A stretch of 64,000 nucleotides of DNA from NCBI RefSeq assembly GCF_000315915.1, contig NC_020186.1:744001-808000 (forward strand), in the 5' to 3' direction. The translations under genes were made by a program, and so were the position numbers. This DNA is from Henningerozyma blattae CBS 6284 (Eukaryota > Ascomycota > Saccharomycetes > Saccharomycetales > Saccharomycetaceae). Below the pieces are notes generated by a model, which saw only the letters and a list, made by a program, of their open reading frames with translations, ran no database searches and had not been told where the DNA came from. Below, in pieces: positions 1-10,114 of the stretch; position 1 is the first letter of the stretch; each line of letters begins with the position of its first letter.

Positions 1-2425
1 CTGCTAAAATATCCCGATCTTCATCATTGTTTTCATCAGCAGTCTCATCAATTGTCTTAGTAGAACTAACAATGTTAAGATTTAATCCTTTGTTTATTCT
101 AAATTTATGAATTGATGACTTTTTAGCGGATTTCTTTTCATCGCTAGAAGAATCTTGATGAGCCTTATTTGCAGCTTTTCTTTTAAATAAATTAGAAAAT
201 TTCAAATCGAACATTTGCCTCTTTTGCTGCGAAGCTTGATGAGTTTCATCTGTTGTTTTTTCCTCGTGTTCAAAAAATGAATTTTCTGATCCTTGTTCAT
301 TTTGGGTATTTTGACTGGTATGACTATTTTGACTAGTATGACTATTTTGACTGTTCAAAGACTGTGTAGAATTAGAAGCATTAATATTCATCTTATGAGA
401 ATATGGGAGGTAACTTGAATTTTTATCTTCCTTAGGCTTAACGGCTGTGACTTGTATTGGATATTTCTTAGGTGATTTATTTTCCTTAGTAATTGAAATA
501 GTAGGTGATGTTTTTTCAGCAGAATGTAGTTGTTTGGGAGATGAACCTTCTAAGTTAGAAGAATATTCTTCTTGGTTACTAACCCAAGACCAACCATGCC
601 TTTTATGCTTATGCCTACGAGATTGTAATTTTGAATCTATATTAGAAATAGTTGATTTAAGAGTTGAAATATTAGAGTTGCTAATTGCATTGGTATTCAA
701 CCCTGCAATGGAATTATCCGGAACTGTAACTATAGTTTCAGGAGATGGTGAAGATGAAATATTAATACTTTCTTGGGAGCCAGAAGAATGTGAAAAATCT
801 GTTTCTACTTCTTTATGTGTTGTTTCTTCGTTATCTTTTGATTTCAAATATTTTAGTATTTCTTCATCATCCGAGCTTGGCTGTCTATAATGGTTATAAA
901 TGTCTTGAATATCTATAGGAGATGTATCAATAATGTCTGGTTCAATGTGTTCTTTTGAAGGAGTTTTGTTTTTGATTTCTTCCTTTTGAACTTCTAATTG
1001 ATCTTTCTTTTGATCGTTGTTATGAATATTTTTACTATAATTGTGAGTATGTTTATGTGTATGCGTATGGTTGTTGTTATTACTATTGCTATGCTGATTT
1101 TTTTGATTTTGGCTTTGAATATTTGATGATAAATTCTCTTGTGAATTATTATTGTTATGAATATGATCTTGTTTTGTCGATAATTGGTTTGAATAATATG
1201 CAGGTGAACTTACTTGCCTTAACTTGTTATCATTTTTCTTTTCAGTTAGGTGTGAAGTAGTGCTAGATGAACGAACCCTATAAGTATTGAATTTTTTACG
1301 TCTTAAAGAAGAACGAACGGGAACATTAACATTTTTTGTTAATAAAATATGTGAAGCAAATTCTCCGTCGACTTCATTTAAATCTGGGATTTGTTTTAAA
1401 GTAGATTTATCTTCAATAGAAGTATTAATATCATTAGCATCATTATTGTCATCCGAAGTAGAAGCTTCATCATCTTCCTCAAGAAGTTCTCTGTTTATAT
1501 ATTTACCAGTAATACTTAATGATCTTGCTAAAGTAGCTGCATTGGTTTCGGTTAGACCGGCACTATTGGATATTTTTGATAGTTCTTCCTTAATATCATT
1601 TAATGAAAATGTAGAGTCTGCTGAAGGTGAATTACCATGTGAAGCCTTTAAATTATTCATTTCATTGTCGGAAGTGTTACGTGAATTGTTAGAGGTATTG
1701 GCTTCACGGCTTCTGTTGTAATCACTATCATCATCTGTGAAGTCTGTATAAGATTTTCTTAGAGTGGAAGGTTTTCGTACTAGAGAATTATTTTTACGTC
1801 TTGAATTCAAATATGATTTATTTCTTTGTAGTTCCTCTTGAGTGTCTAAATCTGAGTTGGAATCTTGAACCAATCCATTGTTTAACAATGAATCTTGATT
1901 GATATTTTTAGGTTTGGCATTCGGATGCTGACTAGCAGGAACCCATAACAGATTTTTAGAAATGGGAACATTTTCATTATCAATATCATCATCCAAAGTT
2001 TGATGTGTGTGCTGCTTTGGCATAGAGGACTTATTATAACTAATCCTACCATTATAACTCACTTTGGAGGTAGACTGACCTCGTCTTAAAGAAGTATTGG
2101 CTGTGCGTTTAGATATAGTACTGCCACGAGACAATGACGCAGACCTCTTTACAAGGCTTACATCATTAGTGCTTAGATCATTTACATTAGTGTTTACCCT
2201 GAATTCCAGCTCAGGGTCCCCTACCAAATCATTGGAACCAATAGAAAACCTTTTTAATTCCTTAACACTTTGGACTTCAAAATCTAAAGTTTGGGCTGCT
2301 ATTAAAAGTTCGTCTTCTCGAGGAGGAGAGTTCCTATCCGGGCTTGTAGTAGGAGAAACCTCAATATGTTCTGAGGATGGATTGTAATTATCAAGGTCGT
2401 ATTCGTCATCAGATGAGAAAGACAT
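1..2425 (-). CDS. ZDS2: Zds1/Zds2 family protein, 3' end beyond window
   Basis: The frame runs from an ATG at 2425 (minus) through the window start, so about 808 residues are visible and the C-terminal Zds_C region is missing. Known role: Zds1/Zds2 bind Cdc55-PP2A, control its localisation and Swe1/mitotic entry, and affect polarity and silencing. Seen here: an N-terminal segment LLIAAQTL...VKELKRFSIGS, then NLLWVPASQHPN near residue 150, SNSAGLTETNAATLARSLS, and DIQDIYNHYRQ. All of these resemble Zds1/Zds2 blocks that I know from S. cerevisiae. Between them lie low-complexity Ser/Asn/His stretches, including His-Thr repeats. Its neighbours BUL, CTK3 and DAT1 point to the YML109W (ZDS2) position, but ZDS1 is an equal ohnolog, so the choice of symbol is by synteny. 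Many small ORFs on the opposite strand are shadows. Confidence 0.88.
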   Translation of the reverse strand, partial: MSFSSDDEYDLDNYNPSSEHIEVSPTTSPDRNSPPREDELLIAAQTLDFEVQSVKELKRFSIGSNDLVGDPELEFRVNTNVNDLSTNDVSLVKRSASLSRGSTISKRTANTSLRRGQSTSKVSYNGRISYNKSSMPKQHTHQTLDDDIDNENVPISKNLLWVPASQHPNAKPKNINQDSLLNNGLVQDSNSDLDTQEELQRNKSYLNSRRKNNSLVRKPSTLRKSYTDFTDDDSDYNRSREANTSNNSRNTSDNEMNNLKASHGNSPSADSTFSLNDIKEELSKISNSAGLTETNAATLARSLSITGKYINRELLEEDDEASTSDDNNDANDINTSIEDKSTLKQIPDLNEVDGEFASHILLTKNVNVPVRSSLRRKKFNTYRVRSSSTTSHLTEKKNDNKLRQVSSPAYYSNQLSTKQDHIHNNNNSQENLSSNIQSQNQKNQHSNSNNNNHTHTHKHTHNYSKNIHNNDQKKDQLEVQKEEIKNKTPSKEHIEPDIIDTSPIDIQDIYNHYRQPSSDDEEILKYLKSKDNEETTHKEVETDFSHSSGSQESINISSSPSPETIVTVPDNSIAGLNTNAISNSNISTLKSTISNIDSKLQSRRHKHKRHGWSWVSNQEEYSSNLEGSSPKQLHSAEKTSPTISITKENKSPKKYPIQVTAVKPKEDKNSSYLPYSHKMNINASNSTQSLNSQNSHTSQNSHTSQNTQNEQGSENSFFEHEEKTTDETHQASQQKRQMFDLKFSNLFKRKAANKAHQDSSSDEKKSAKKSSIHKFRINKGLNLNIVSSTKTIDETADENNDEDRDILA

Positions 2426-2794
2426 TTTAGAATATGAATAAAAATCGAAGGAAAAAAAAACAGATGTATATGTGTTTGAAAAGAGCGTATAAAAATATCA
2501 GTATATGTATTGAAGGAATGAATTAAAAAAATAAAACCTTTTGGTATAAATGGATAAGTAAATTTGTACCTATTTTTATTTATTTTTTATTGTTTTTTTT
2601 ATTTTTTAATAATTATTTTTTATTGATTTAATAGAATTATGAAACGAGTGTGAAAAGTAGTAAATTTCTTCAAACGTTGAAGTTTCTTGTTAATGTTTTA
2701 TGATATATGTTATTAAGATATCTAATGTTGTATTGAATTTCATGAAAAAAAAAATCCGTATGATGAATTAATAGACTTCATATGATAATAGACT
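2426..2794. other. Intergenic, ZDS upstream region
   Basis: An AT-rich spacer with long T and A runs. It should contain the ZDS promoter. I see no convincing binding site or RNA gene. Confidence 0.5.
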
Positions 2795-3031
2795 TCAACT
2801 TGGCTTAAACCATGAAATAATATCAGGAAACCAGTTCATTATCCTCTTATTACCATATTTCCTTTTCGGAGATGGTACGCGTAAGATCGTGCCAGATGAT
2901 GAGAAAAACTGAAATGACGCAAATAAATAGGGTATAAAGAAGAGAATATTGAACTTACCTGGTAGTATTTGCTCTGTTGTAAGAGGAATATTTAACATAT
3001 TTATATTATATTTATGATTGTTTAATGACAT
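2795..3031 (-). CDS. Small hydrophobic hypothetical ORF (78 aa)
   Basis: Unrecognised. The frame encodes a short polar N-terminus, one hydrophobic segment around residues 27-43 (FNILFFIPYLFASFQFF) and a basic tail (SPKRKYGNKR) ending in WFPDIISWFKPS, so a single-pass membrane peptide is possible. A GTAAGT donor-like sequence lies inside it (2958 to 2953 on the minus strand), but no TACTAAC branch point follows, so an intron is not supported. It sits where the S. cerevisiae sister regions have COQ5 or RCE1 (between ZDS and BUL), and it resembles neither. It may be spurious. Confidence 0.25.
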   Translation of the reverse strand: MSLNNHKYNINMLNIPLTTEQILPGKFNILFFIPYLFASFQFFSSSGTILRVPSPKRKYGNKRIMNWFPDIISWFKPS

Positions 3032-3203
3032 TGGAGTCCTTAGAAGTTTTGAAATTAAGAATAATAAATTTGATTTCCTAATTAGGAAATTCAGTATATA
3101 TCATTCAATCACGAATGAATACCATTCAAAATTAAATGACACTAAGCAAAATTATTAATTACATAATGCATATACATGTTTAAAAAATATCCTCAAAGAA
3201 TTG

Positions 3204-3602
3204 TCAATTTGGATCTTTACTGGCTGCTTTTCTACAGAATTCAATATTTCCAAAAAAGGCATAATTAATTAAATTTTTAAAAGTTATTTCAACACAAACT
3301 TTAGTACCACTATCTAATATTGTAGTTTCTGCCTTTTCTAAAAATTTTTCTATATCTTGTTCGTTGTACTGTTCTAAAATGTAATTTCCGTCATTTCCAT
3401 TCAAAGTAATCATCAAGTCAGTATTATTGGTGTATTTATTGTCTTTCCTTAATTGTAATAGATGATATAATTCTGTTATATTTATTTGTGGAATTGTATT
3501 TGTTTCCGATTGAGTAATTAGAATATTAGTGACCTCTCCTTGGACAGGATTTGAGGAAACTGTATAAAAAATAATATATAAAAGCAATAATGATAATTGC
3601 AT
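3204..3602 (-). CDS. Putative small secreted protein (132 aa)
   Basis: Unrecognised. The first 18 or so residues (MQLSLLLLYIIFYTVSS) form a convincing cleavable signal peptide. The rest is soluble and polar, with several N-x-S/T sequons (for example NITEL and NNTDL) and two cysteines near the C-terminus (VCVEI and FCRKA) that could form one disulphide. There is no GPI-type hydrophobic tail, so secretion or an ER-lumen/cell-wall location is inferred. It lies between ZDS and BUL, where S. cerevisiae has COQ5 or RCE1. Length, composition and signal peptide favour a real lineage-specific gene, but I know no homologue. Confidence 0.45.
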   Translation of the reverse strand: MQLSLLLLYIIFYTVSSNPVQGEVTNILITQSETNTIPQINITELYHLLQLRKDNKYTNNTDLMITLNGNDGNYILEQYNEQDIEKFLEKAETTILDSGTKVCVEITFKNLINYAFFGNIEFCRKAASKDPN

Positions 3603-4125
3603 TTATTAGCTATTAAAAAAGTAAAGAGGGAAATATTTAGGATAGCAATTGTTGAGCAAGGTAACTTTTTTGGTGGAGTCTTCTTATAGTTTTCTTTTTT
3701 TTCTAATACGTTTTTTGTGATTAATAGATTAGCGGTAAAAAGATTAGCATAAAAAGTTATAAATATCTGAGAAATTTACACGAAATTGAAATAAGCAAAG
3801 CTTTATCAAATTCATTTCTAAAATTAAAGAATGTAAAAAATGAATGTTTCTATAATTATCTATAAAACCATGAAAATGGTAAAAGAAAAAAATATGATTA
3901 CTAGGCACAAAACAAAATGAGAGCTCTATATATTATAAAAAAAACGTAACGAAATGACATCAAATAATAGAAAAAAAAGACAAATAAAAAAAAAAAGAAT
4001 GAAAATTATTATTTTATATTCAATGTTGAATTAGATATAATAATGTTCAAGTGCAAAATAGAAAAAAAAATAAAATAAATAGAGCATGAACAAATGTAAG
4101 GGAAAATAAACAATCGGTAAGCTTA
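3603..4125. other. Intergenic between small secreted ORF and BUL
   Basis: A spacer of about 520 bp, very A-rich near the BUL 3' end (several runs of 6-8 A). It would hold the promoter of the secreted ORF and the BUL terminator. No recognisable RNA gene or clear site. Confidence 0.5.
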
Positions 4126-7100
4126 TCATTGATCAAGCCTTAAAGTTTTAACAGATATTGGGATCTCAATAACACAGTGACCAACATGGTGATCAAACTT
4201 GATGTTTACACGAAGTAGATAAAACCTTGCACATAAACAAGATTGAAAATCAGGCACAAGAGTATCTTTTGAATCCTTTGAAATTTCCAGATCGATGGTA
4301 ACATCTCTCTCATATTGCCTGTCACCCGTCTTTTTCCAATATGAATGTGAAAGTGAATTTGAATTGCTACTTGTTGGTAATGAAGGGGCAGTTTTACGTT
4401 TGGGAGAAGATTTGACTGGAGATTGATGAGAATTTGATTTTGAAGGTCTTAATATACTAGCAGTATTTGTAGAAGAAGTTGGACGAATCATATCGTCATC
4501 ATCATTTGAATTATGGTTTGAAGAAGATTTTGATTCTAGAGTAGAAATCGTCTTTGAAGCCTTTAAACCTGAAAATTCATTTGAGATTTTATCATTGGAT
4601 GATTTTTTTGGTGAAATAGCATTTGTATTAGACCATGAAATTGTTGGCGTTATTGATATAGGGGTTTGTGATTTATTAAAATTTGTTTGTTTAACAAAAA
4701 TATTTGGCAAACTTTTAATATCAACTTTAATGTTTGCTAAACTTTCTACATCATTATACAATTGACTTGAAATGAAATCAGTATATTTTAATTCTCTTAA
4801 AGGTTGGTTTAATCTTGAAAGTGAATATAATTCATTTAACTTGGCTTTATTATCTTCAAACTTCTTGGCATATGTCCCCACTTTCTTAAAATATAAGGAA
4901 AATCGATCTTTCATTTTCATCAATTTTTCATTATTTATTAACATTTCATGATTTAATGTAATTGGAATTGAATTATCTGATTTGGTAGTGATGCAAACTA
5001 GTTCAGCAGTAACTGAACTTATTTCTGGTGGATTATGAATCATACTATTATTTGATTGAATACAAGTTAATTTTAAATTTATATTTTTAATAATTTTAGT
5101 TTCTTCAAGGGGCATTAAAGAATTTAAATTTGTAAAATTCTCTTGAGCATGCTTTGTCATTGTTTGGAAAGTATTACTTTTCCTTAGAAGAGAGGGAGAC
5201 CAATATGGTAATCCTCTTTGTGGAATTTCTCCTGTAACAACAATCATCCCACAACGTTCATCTGAGTTTGAAGGGGTATTGGAAGAATTACTTGTATTAT
5301 TATTACCCCAAAGACTTGATAAAATTGAATTTTTCAAAACTGGAGTATTTAAAATCTTTGGTTTTAATTTATAATTAATTTCACTTTCAATCATATCATT
5401 ATTTTCTTTTGAATCATAAGAAGGTAGATTTTTACGTGAATTATTCATATGGCCGCTAAATTTTTTATTTAATCCAATAGTGGAATTTGAATCTGGATTT
5501 GAAGTTGTTGCATATAATTGAGAAGATTTTCTTTGTAGGATATCATCATCTGTTAAAGTTAGTTGATCATGAATGGTACCACTTATATCAGTGGAATGTA
5601 TATCAATACTTTTTAAAGGTTCAGTTTTTTCTAATCTTTTAAAAACTGATTCTAAAGCAGAGAGTCTCTCTTCCACTAAAAGCATTAAATCTTTCATTTG
5701 CCTTTGAGGTGATCTTTCACCTCTCATTAAAGTCTTTGAAAAAGAAAAAGGTATCACACGTAGATTATAAGATTGTTCTTTCATAATAATTAATTTAGAA
5801 GTCTTTTTATCCTTACCTACAATTCTTGCATCTACGGTATAATTGATGGAAAGATTTTCGTCACAATGATCGTTTGTTAAGATTGGTGAACCTTTAACAC
5901 CAATATGACCACACCCTAAGGCAGTATTGATTTTAATAGAACTATATTGGCCATTACCTCTATATTTATCGATACCAAAACTGGGTGGTAAAAGACAATG
6001 AGAAAATTGATCTTGTTTACAAGCAGAATCTAACATTTGATTTGGCAATTTAAACATAAAGAATTTCTTATATCTCTTACCAGGTTCTAAAATTCTACTA
6101 TTATTTAATCCAACTAAACAATCATCATGATCCAAGTCACCAGCAACCATTGTAGCACCTGAGCTTAAAATGATGTTCGTATAAGACCAACTTGCTGAAA
6201 GATCTACCATTCTTAAGAATCTCTTTAAAGTTCTTTTGGATCTTTGCTTATCAATAACAGATATATAAGCCTCTAAAGTGACATAAAACATTTCAAATTT
6301 TAAAGGTTGAGTAGACTTATTTTCAATGATACAATAGCCATGAATGATGTCACCAGAAGTATATTCCTTTAAGATAGATTCTTCTTGTGGTACTTCATGT
6401 GGTATAGCCGCAGCTTTAGTAACATGAATTTCGATTTGCACAGGTGTTGTCAATTTTGGTAAAGAATATAACTTATCAATATAAACGTTTTGACCTGTAT
6501 TATTAATATCGTCTTCTATTGATAAGCAAGGCGAGGGCTCGATTATATCATTATTTGAATTGACATTTGATGCTGGAGTAATGATATCCTCTGAAATGCT
6601 ATTTCTCATGCTACTTGTAGCAGTATTACTATTATTCGTAGAGGAACCATTCTGAATATTCAAATGTTGAGTATGTAATGGAACCAACGTATTCAAATTC
6701 ATATTGATATTTGAATTTGAATGAGTAGAAAGAGGTTGTATTTCTAATGATGTAGATGTATTATTATGTGACAGAGTTGATTCACTATGATTTTGTGTGG
6801 CATTATAAGAAGGTGGTAGTTCATGGATATCCGGATCGACATTACCTTGTGGTATATGTCTATGTAATGAATTATACATTTCAAAAGAAGGTAGAACATC
6901 AACCACTACATCATTATCTTTGTATGATTTCTTTGTAGGTATATCTTGACAACTAATGGCTCTATTAGGGGTTGGATGATTATTAGTACTTGTTTTCCTC
7001 GAAGCAGAACTGGGAGAAGGTGATGCCACTCTACGTGCAGTACGACTTAATGCTGGACTTGAAGGACTTCTTAGCCATCGTGTTTTATTATTGGAAGAGA

Positions 7101-7335
7101 TTGGAGCAGGTTTAGTTAACTGTCTATGTGGTGATGATCCTGACTCTTGTCCTCGTGATGATGAGATCCGTGAACTACTTCTGCTGGTAGCCACTCTAGA
7201 ATCCGTAGATCTGCCTCTCGAAGGAGATGCAGTTAATGATGTCATTGAAGCAACCACAGAATCAGAAGGCTCTTTCAAAGGCCTCTGTAATTTGGGATTA
7301 TTGGGTGATGCCACGGGACTCAAACGAGGATACAT
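4126..7335 (-). CDS. BUL2: Bul1/Bul2 arrestin-like Rsp5 adaptor
   Basis: Known role: Bul1/Bul2 are alpha-arrestin-related adaptors that recruit the ubiquitin ligase Rsp5 to plasma-membrane permeases such as Gap1, driving their ubiquitination and endosomal sorting. The 1069-residue protein starts with a Ser/Arg/Pro-rich tail, then a PPSY motif at residues 174-177 (the Rsp5 WW-domain ligand), then arrestin-fold segments from about residue 295 (VQIEIHVTKAAAIPHEVPQ) with long low-complexity inserts, and ends in a conserved block containing HHVGHCVIEIPISVKTLRL. It is somewhat longer than S. cerevisiae Bul1/Bul2 (about 920-980). The ATG at 7335 is the first in frame. Flanking CTK3 and DAT1 match the BUL2 (YML111W) locus, so BUL2 is the synteny-based name; BUL1 is its ohnolog. 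Confidence 0.9.
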   Translation of the reverse strand: MYPRLSPVASPNNPKLQRPLKEPSDSVVASMTSLTASPSRGRSTDSRVATSRSSSRISSSRGQESGSSPHRQLTKPAPISSNNKTRWLRSPSSPALSRTARRVASPSPSSASRKTSTNNHPTPNRAISCQDIPTKKSYKDNDVVVDVLPSFEMYNSLHRHIPQGNVDPDIHELPPSYNATQNHSESTLSHNNTSTSLEIQPLSTHSNSNINMNLNTLVPLHTQHLNIQNGSSTNNSNTATSSMRNSISEDIITPASNVNSNNDIIEPSPCLSIEDDINNTGQNVYIDKLYSLPKLTTPVQIEIHVTKAAAIPHEVPQEESILKEYTSGDIIHGYCIIENKSTQPLKFEMFYVTLEAYISVIDKQRSKRTLKRFLRMVDLSASWSYTNIILSSGATMVAGDLDHDDCLVGLNNSRILEPGKRYKKFFMFKLPNQMLDSACKQDQFSHCLLPPSFGIDKYRGNGQYSSIKINTALGCGHIGVKGSPILTNDHCDENLSINYTVDARIVGKDKKTSKLIIMKEQSYNLRVIPFSFSKTLMRGERSPQRQMKDLMLLVEERLSALESVFKRLEKTEPLKSIDIHSTDISGTIHDQLTLTDDDILQRKSSQLYATTSNPDSNSTIGLNKKFSGHMNNSRKNLPSYDSKENNDMIESEINYKLKPKILNTPVLKNSILSSLWGNNNTSNSSNTPSNSDERCGMIVVTGEIPQRGLPYWSPSLLRKSNTFQTMTKHAQENFTNLNSLMPLEETKIIKNINLKLTCIQSNNSMIHNPPEISSVTAELVCITTKSDNSIPITLNHEMLINNEKLMKMKDRFSLYFKKVGTYAKKFEDNKAKLNELYSLSRLNQPLRELKYTDFISSQLYNDVESLANIKVDIKSLPNIFVKQTNFNKSQTPISITPTISWSNTNAISPKKSSNDKISNEFSGLKASKTISTLESKSSSNHNSNDDDDMIRPTSSTNTASILRPSKSNSHQSPVKSSPKRKTAPSLPTSSNSNSLSHSYWKKTGDRQYERDVTIDLEISKDSKDTLVPDFQSCLCARFYLLRVNIKFDHHVGHCVIEIPISVKTLRLDQ

Positions 7336-7740
7336 AGAAGAAAAGCGAATGAAGTATAAAAATACGAGATAATTTAGATGTTAAACGTTATATTTTGTAT
7401 CAGACCAGTGATTAGGTCTGCTTTAATGATTGTTACTCTATTTTTTTAAACACATATATAGACACATATATATATATGTGTCTATATTAATTTATATATA
7501 TAAATCTCGTGGCAGATTTATTCACTTTTTGATTCTCATATTCTTCCATGCATTTTAGAATTTATCTCGTGGGTTACGGAACGAACGCCGCACATTCTTT
7601 AACGACACAAAATGGGAATGATATTTTATGATAAAAATGCACAATTTATTGACGTTAGAATCATGAACACCTGTTTCGTGGTTCTTACTATTTTATTATT
7701 ATATATTCTACATATATGGAATTACATCTTGAGGAAATTT
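7336..7740. other. Intergenic, BUL promoter and CTK3 3' region
   Basis: Upstream of BUL. It contains a perfect 32 bp palindrome with a (TA) core, listed separately, and several T runs. No RNA gene seen. Confidence 0.5.
7456..7487. repeat. Perfect 32 bp palindrome
   Basis: Each 16-base arm is the exact reverse complement of the other, centred between 7471 and 7472. The core is GACACATATAT/ATATATGTGTC flanked by TATA. It lies 121-152 bp upstream of the BUL ATG. It could extrude as a cruciform or simply be TATA-like promoter sequence. Confidence 0.8.
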
Positions 7741-8610
7741 TCAACCTTCTAGCGATTCTGTTGCGATCGTAGATAGTTGTGACATGGCTACAAGTTGAAC
7801 TTGATTCACTCCACTTCCAGCATTAGCCCAAACTTTATCAAACTCGGTCTCATCTGCTGCATTCTTATCTGTAGAAGATGAGGTACTATTAGAAGATGTG
7901 GTGGCTAAATTGGATGAAGAAGTTTCAAGGACATTACGGTCAATACGTGCCTCAACCCATTGCTGTTCTTTAGATCTCTTGTGTCTTTCTCGATCATTTT
8001 CCATTCTATGTAAAACTGTTTGAACACCAACATCTTCTGTTGTCTGAGAATTCTGGGTGTCTATTGTTACAAGTCCATCTTGTTCATATTTTTTGTACAT
8101 ATCATCTCTTATTGAAAGTCTTTCTAATAATATTGTATGACATTCATGGACCATATTTTGAATATCAGTATCTAAACCTTGGGTAACCTCTTGTAATCGA
8201 TCGTATAATTCCTTGGCTATTGGTAAATTACTTAAAGATACAATATCATCTTTTGGTAAGATCATACGATATAACTTACTAAACTTTAGGAACATTTCTT
8301 TAACTTGGTTGGTAATATTAGGTAGTGTGTAAGTGTTTGAATTGGAATTAGATACAAGAATCTCCATAAGAATTAAATAATATACAACAATATTGATTCT
8401 ATCTAATGGGTTCATCTTGTTAATGATATCAAACAAACATTGTTCTAAATCCTCGTAATATTGTGATTGATTCTTCAAGAAAAATATTATTGGCTCATCG
8501 TATTTATTATTTGTGCTTTGAGTTTGATAGCTTGGTGTAATGGTATAGAGCGTTTTAGATAAATTTTTCAATATCTGAATAAATTGTAATCGCACTTCTA
8601 ATGAATCCAT
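7741..8610 (-). CDS. CTK3: CTDK-I gamma subunit Ctk3
   Basis: Known role: the gamma subunit of the Ctk1-Ctk2-Ctk3 kinase (CTDK-I), which phosphorylates Ser2 of the RNA polymerase II CTD. Ctk3 has an N-terminal CID-like fold and stabilises Ctk2. The 289-residue frame begins MDSLEVRLQFIQILKNL, almost identical to the start of S. cerevisiae Ctk3 (296 aa), and continues with a block like the family (FDIINKMNPLDRINIVVYYL). The C-terminal half is predicted helical (KEQQWVEARIDRNVLE), then a Ser/Thr-rich linker and a short conserved tail. Orientation relative to BUL and DAT1 matches YML112W. I see no oddity. Confidence 0.93.
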   Translation of the reverse strand: MDSLEVRLQFIQILKNLSKTLYTITPSYQTQSTNNKYDEPIIFFLKNQSQYYEDLEQCLFDIINKMNPLDRINIVVYYLILMEILVSNSNSNTYTLPNITNQVKEMFLKFSKLYRMILPKDDIVSLSNLPIAKELYDRLQEVTQGLDTDIQNMVHECHTILLERLSIRDDMYKKYEQDGLVTIDTQNSQTTEDVGVQTVLHRMENDRERHKRSKEQQWVEARIDRNVLETSSSNLATTSSNSTSSSTDKNAADETEFDKVWANAGSGVNQVQLVAMSQLSTIATESLEG

Positions 8611-8839
8611 GATATTTGCATATATGAAGAATTATTTTTTAACTTAAAAGTATTATTCTTTTATTTTTTATTTCAATTTATTTCATTTTAAGTTTTTTTT
8701 ATCAAATTTGTATTACTATTATATATGTGTTATTCTTTTCCGAATTGATAAACATTTCACGGATATTCAATATTGCTAATAGTTTTTAAAAAAAAAGAAA
8801 TTCTAAAATTACATTCTATAAGATTATATGCTTGATAAA

Positions 8840-8872
<33 letters not shown>

Positions 8873-8971
8873 GGTATAGGTATATATAGATATACATATA
8901 AATATATAGAGTAGCTGATAAGTAATTAAATATTAAAATGTGTATATGCTTAGGGATGATTGATTCGTTGA
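8611..8971. other. Intergenic, CTK3 promoter with TATG/TA microsatellite
   Basis: Between DAT1 (3' end) and the CTK3 ATG. It holds an imperfect tandem repeat of TATATG/TATAGG hexamers at about 8848-8900. The 72-residue minus frame across it (runs of Tyr-Ile) is a repeat artefact. Confidence 0.6.
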
Positions 8972-9940
8972 TCATGGTGTAGAACTACGGTTAAACTTGG
9001 GAAAGTTGGGCGTCAGATTTTTGAAAATATCTTTGCTATTGACGCTATTGACGCTATTTCCCGTTGTCTTATTATCAAAAACAGTGTCTCCCTTTTTGAT
9101 TTTCTTAGCACTTTCAATATATGTGGTAGTTGAAGTTTGTATAGGAATCATATTAATATTCATGGGTATACCCATCATCATATTCATATTTAAATCAGCA
9201 TTATTCATAGTTGAAGAAGATACAGTAATACTATTATTCCTACTGCTACTGCTTATATTTATATTATTTCCTGAAGATGTGTTATTAAGGTTTATAGGGG
9301 TGTTGATAATATTCATTGGAATATTATTCATTATTACATTAGAATTGGAACTAGGATTGATGCCATACATACCATTATTTATCGGTATTGGTAAAGGTAA
9401 TTGTATATTGGCCGACCCATTGGGAGTCTGGCTACCATTTGTTGCATTAGTACTTGTACTCCCATTAGATAGTGAATTACTCATATGTATGCTAGAGTGT
9501 ATATTTAGGCCCGAGTTTGTTGTAATACTGTTTTCTGTATTATTATTAGATGTGTTTTCATTTAAAAATACATTGTGTGCATTTGGAAACATATTGTTAC
9601 TATTGGAATCAGTATTCATTTGTATACTTGGTAGGATGTTTGTGGCACTTGTATTGGCACTAGTGCTTCGAGGTGAGGTAGAGCTTTTGTTCAATGAGTT
9701 TAACGCTTGTAAAGCTTCTAAATCTTGTTCAGTAAATGCATTGGAAACGCTTCCATTTCGGCTAGAATTCACAGTACTAGTCACAGTATCGTTTGAATGT
9801 ATCAGATGGTTTTCATTGCTAATGTTCCCATCTCTTCTCTTACGACCACTACCAGGTTTACGTCCCTCTCTTAAAGTCTTGCCTTTCCCTGGCTTTCTAC
9901 CACTTCCAGGTTTTCTACCTTGTGCTAACGTTTTGGCCAT
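8972..9940 (-). CDS. DAT1: Datin, oligo(dA).oligo(dT)-binding protein
   Basis: Known role: Dat1 binds long poly(dA).poly(dT) tracts in the minor groove through repeated GRKPG pentads. The first 36 residues (MAKTLAQGRKPGSGRKPGKG, then REGRKPGSGRKRR) carry three GRKPG units plus GRKRR and are practically identical to the S. cerevisiae Dat1 DNA-binding region. The remaining 285 residues are Asn/Ser-rich low complexity with Met-Asn clusters, longer than the S. cerevisiae tail (about 248 aa in total). The protein ends NFPKFNRSSTP. The 323-residue frame on the plus strand over the same DNA is a mirror artefact of the Asn/Ser codons. CTK3-DAT1 adjacency and orientation equal YML112W-YML113W. Confidence 0.95.
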   Translation of the reverse strand: MAKTLAQGRKPGSGRKPGKGKTLREGRKPGSGRKRRDGNISNENHLIHSNDTVTSTVNSSRNGSVSNAFTEQDLEALQALNSLNKSSTSPRSTSANTSATNILPSIQMNTDSNSNNMFPNAHNVFLNENTSNNNTENSITTNSGLNIHSSIHMSNSLSNGSTSTNATNGSQTPNGSANIQLPLPIPINNGMYGINPSSNSNVIMNNIPMNIINTPINLNNTSSGNNINISSSSRNNSITVSSSTMNNADLNMNMMMGIPMNINMIPIQTSTTTYIESAKKIKKGDTVFDNKTTGNSVNSVNSKDIFKNLTPNFPKFNRSSTP

Positions 9941-10114
9941 GATCTCCTTAACTTTTTGTGTTGTTTAATGTTGCGTCTAAATAGTCTTGTATATTTCAAT
10001 TCCTCCTATGCTTGATTGATTTTTACAACTATTAACATAATATGTAAAAATAGTAGAATTTCTATACAAATAGCAGCTAATAGAATATTATGATATTATT
10101 TTATTTTTTTTTTT

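Noticed and set aside
447..2387. Several plus-strand frames of 67-147 codons
   Set aside because: Shadows of the ZDS reading frame on the minus strand.
8728..8744. CDEIII-like centromere motif (TGTTATTCTTTTCCGAA)
   Set aside because: Only two consensus mismatches, but no CDEI (RTCACRTG) lies 80-120 bp upstream and the site is in the ordinary CTK3 promoter.
8997..9968. 323-codon plus-strand frame with hydrophobic Leu/Ile/Val-rich product
   Set aside because: Mirror of the Asn/Ser/Thr codons of DAT1 on the opposite strand; no start context and no family.
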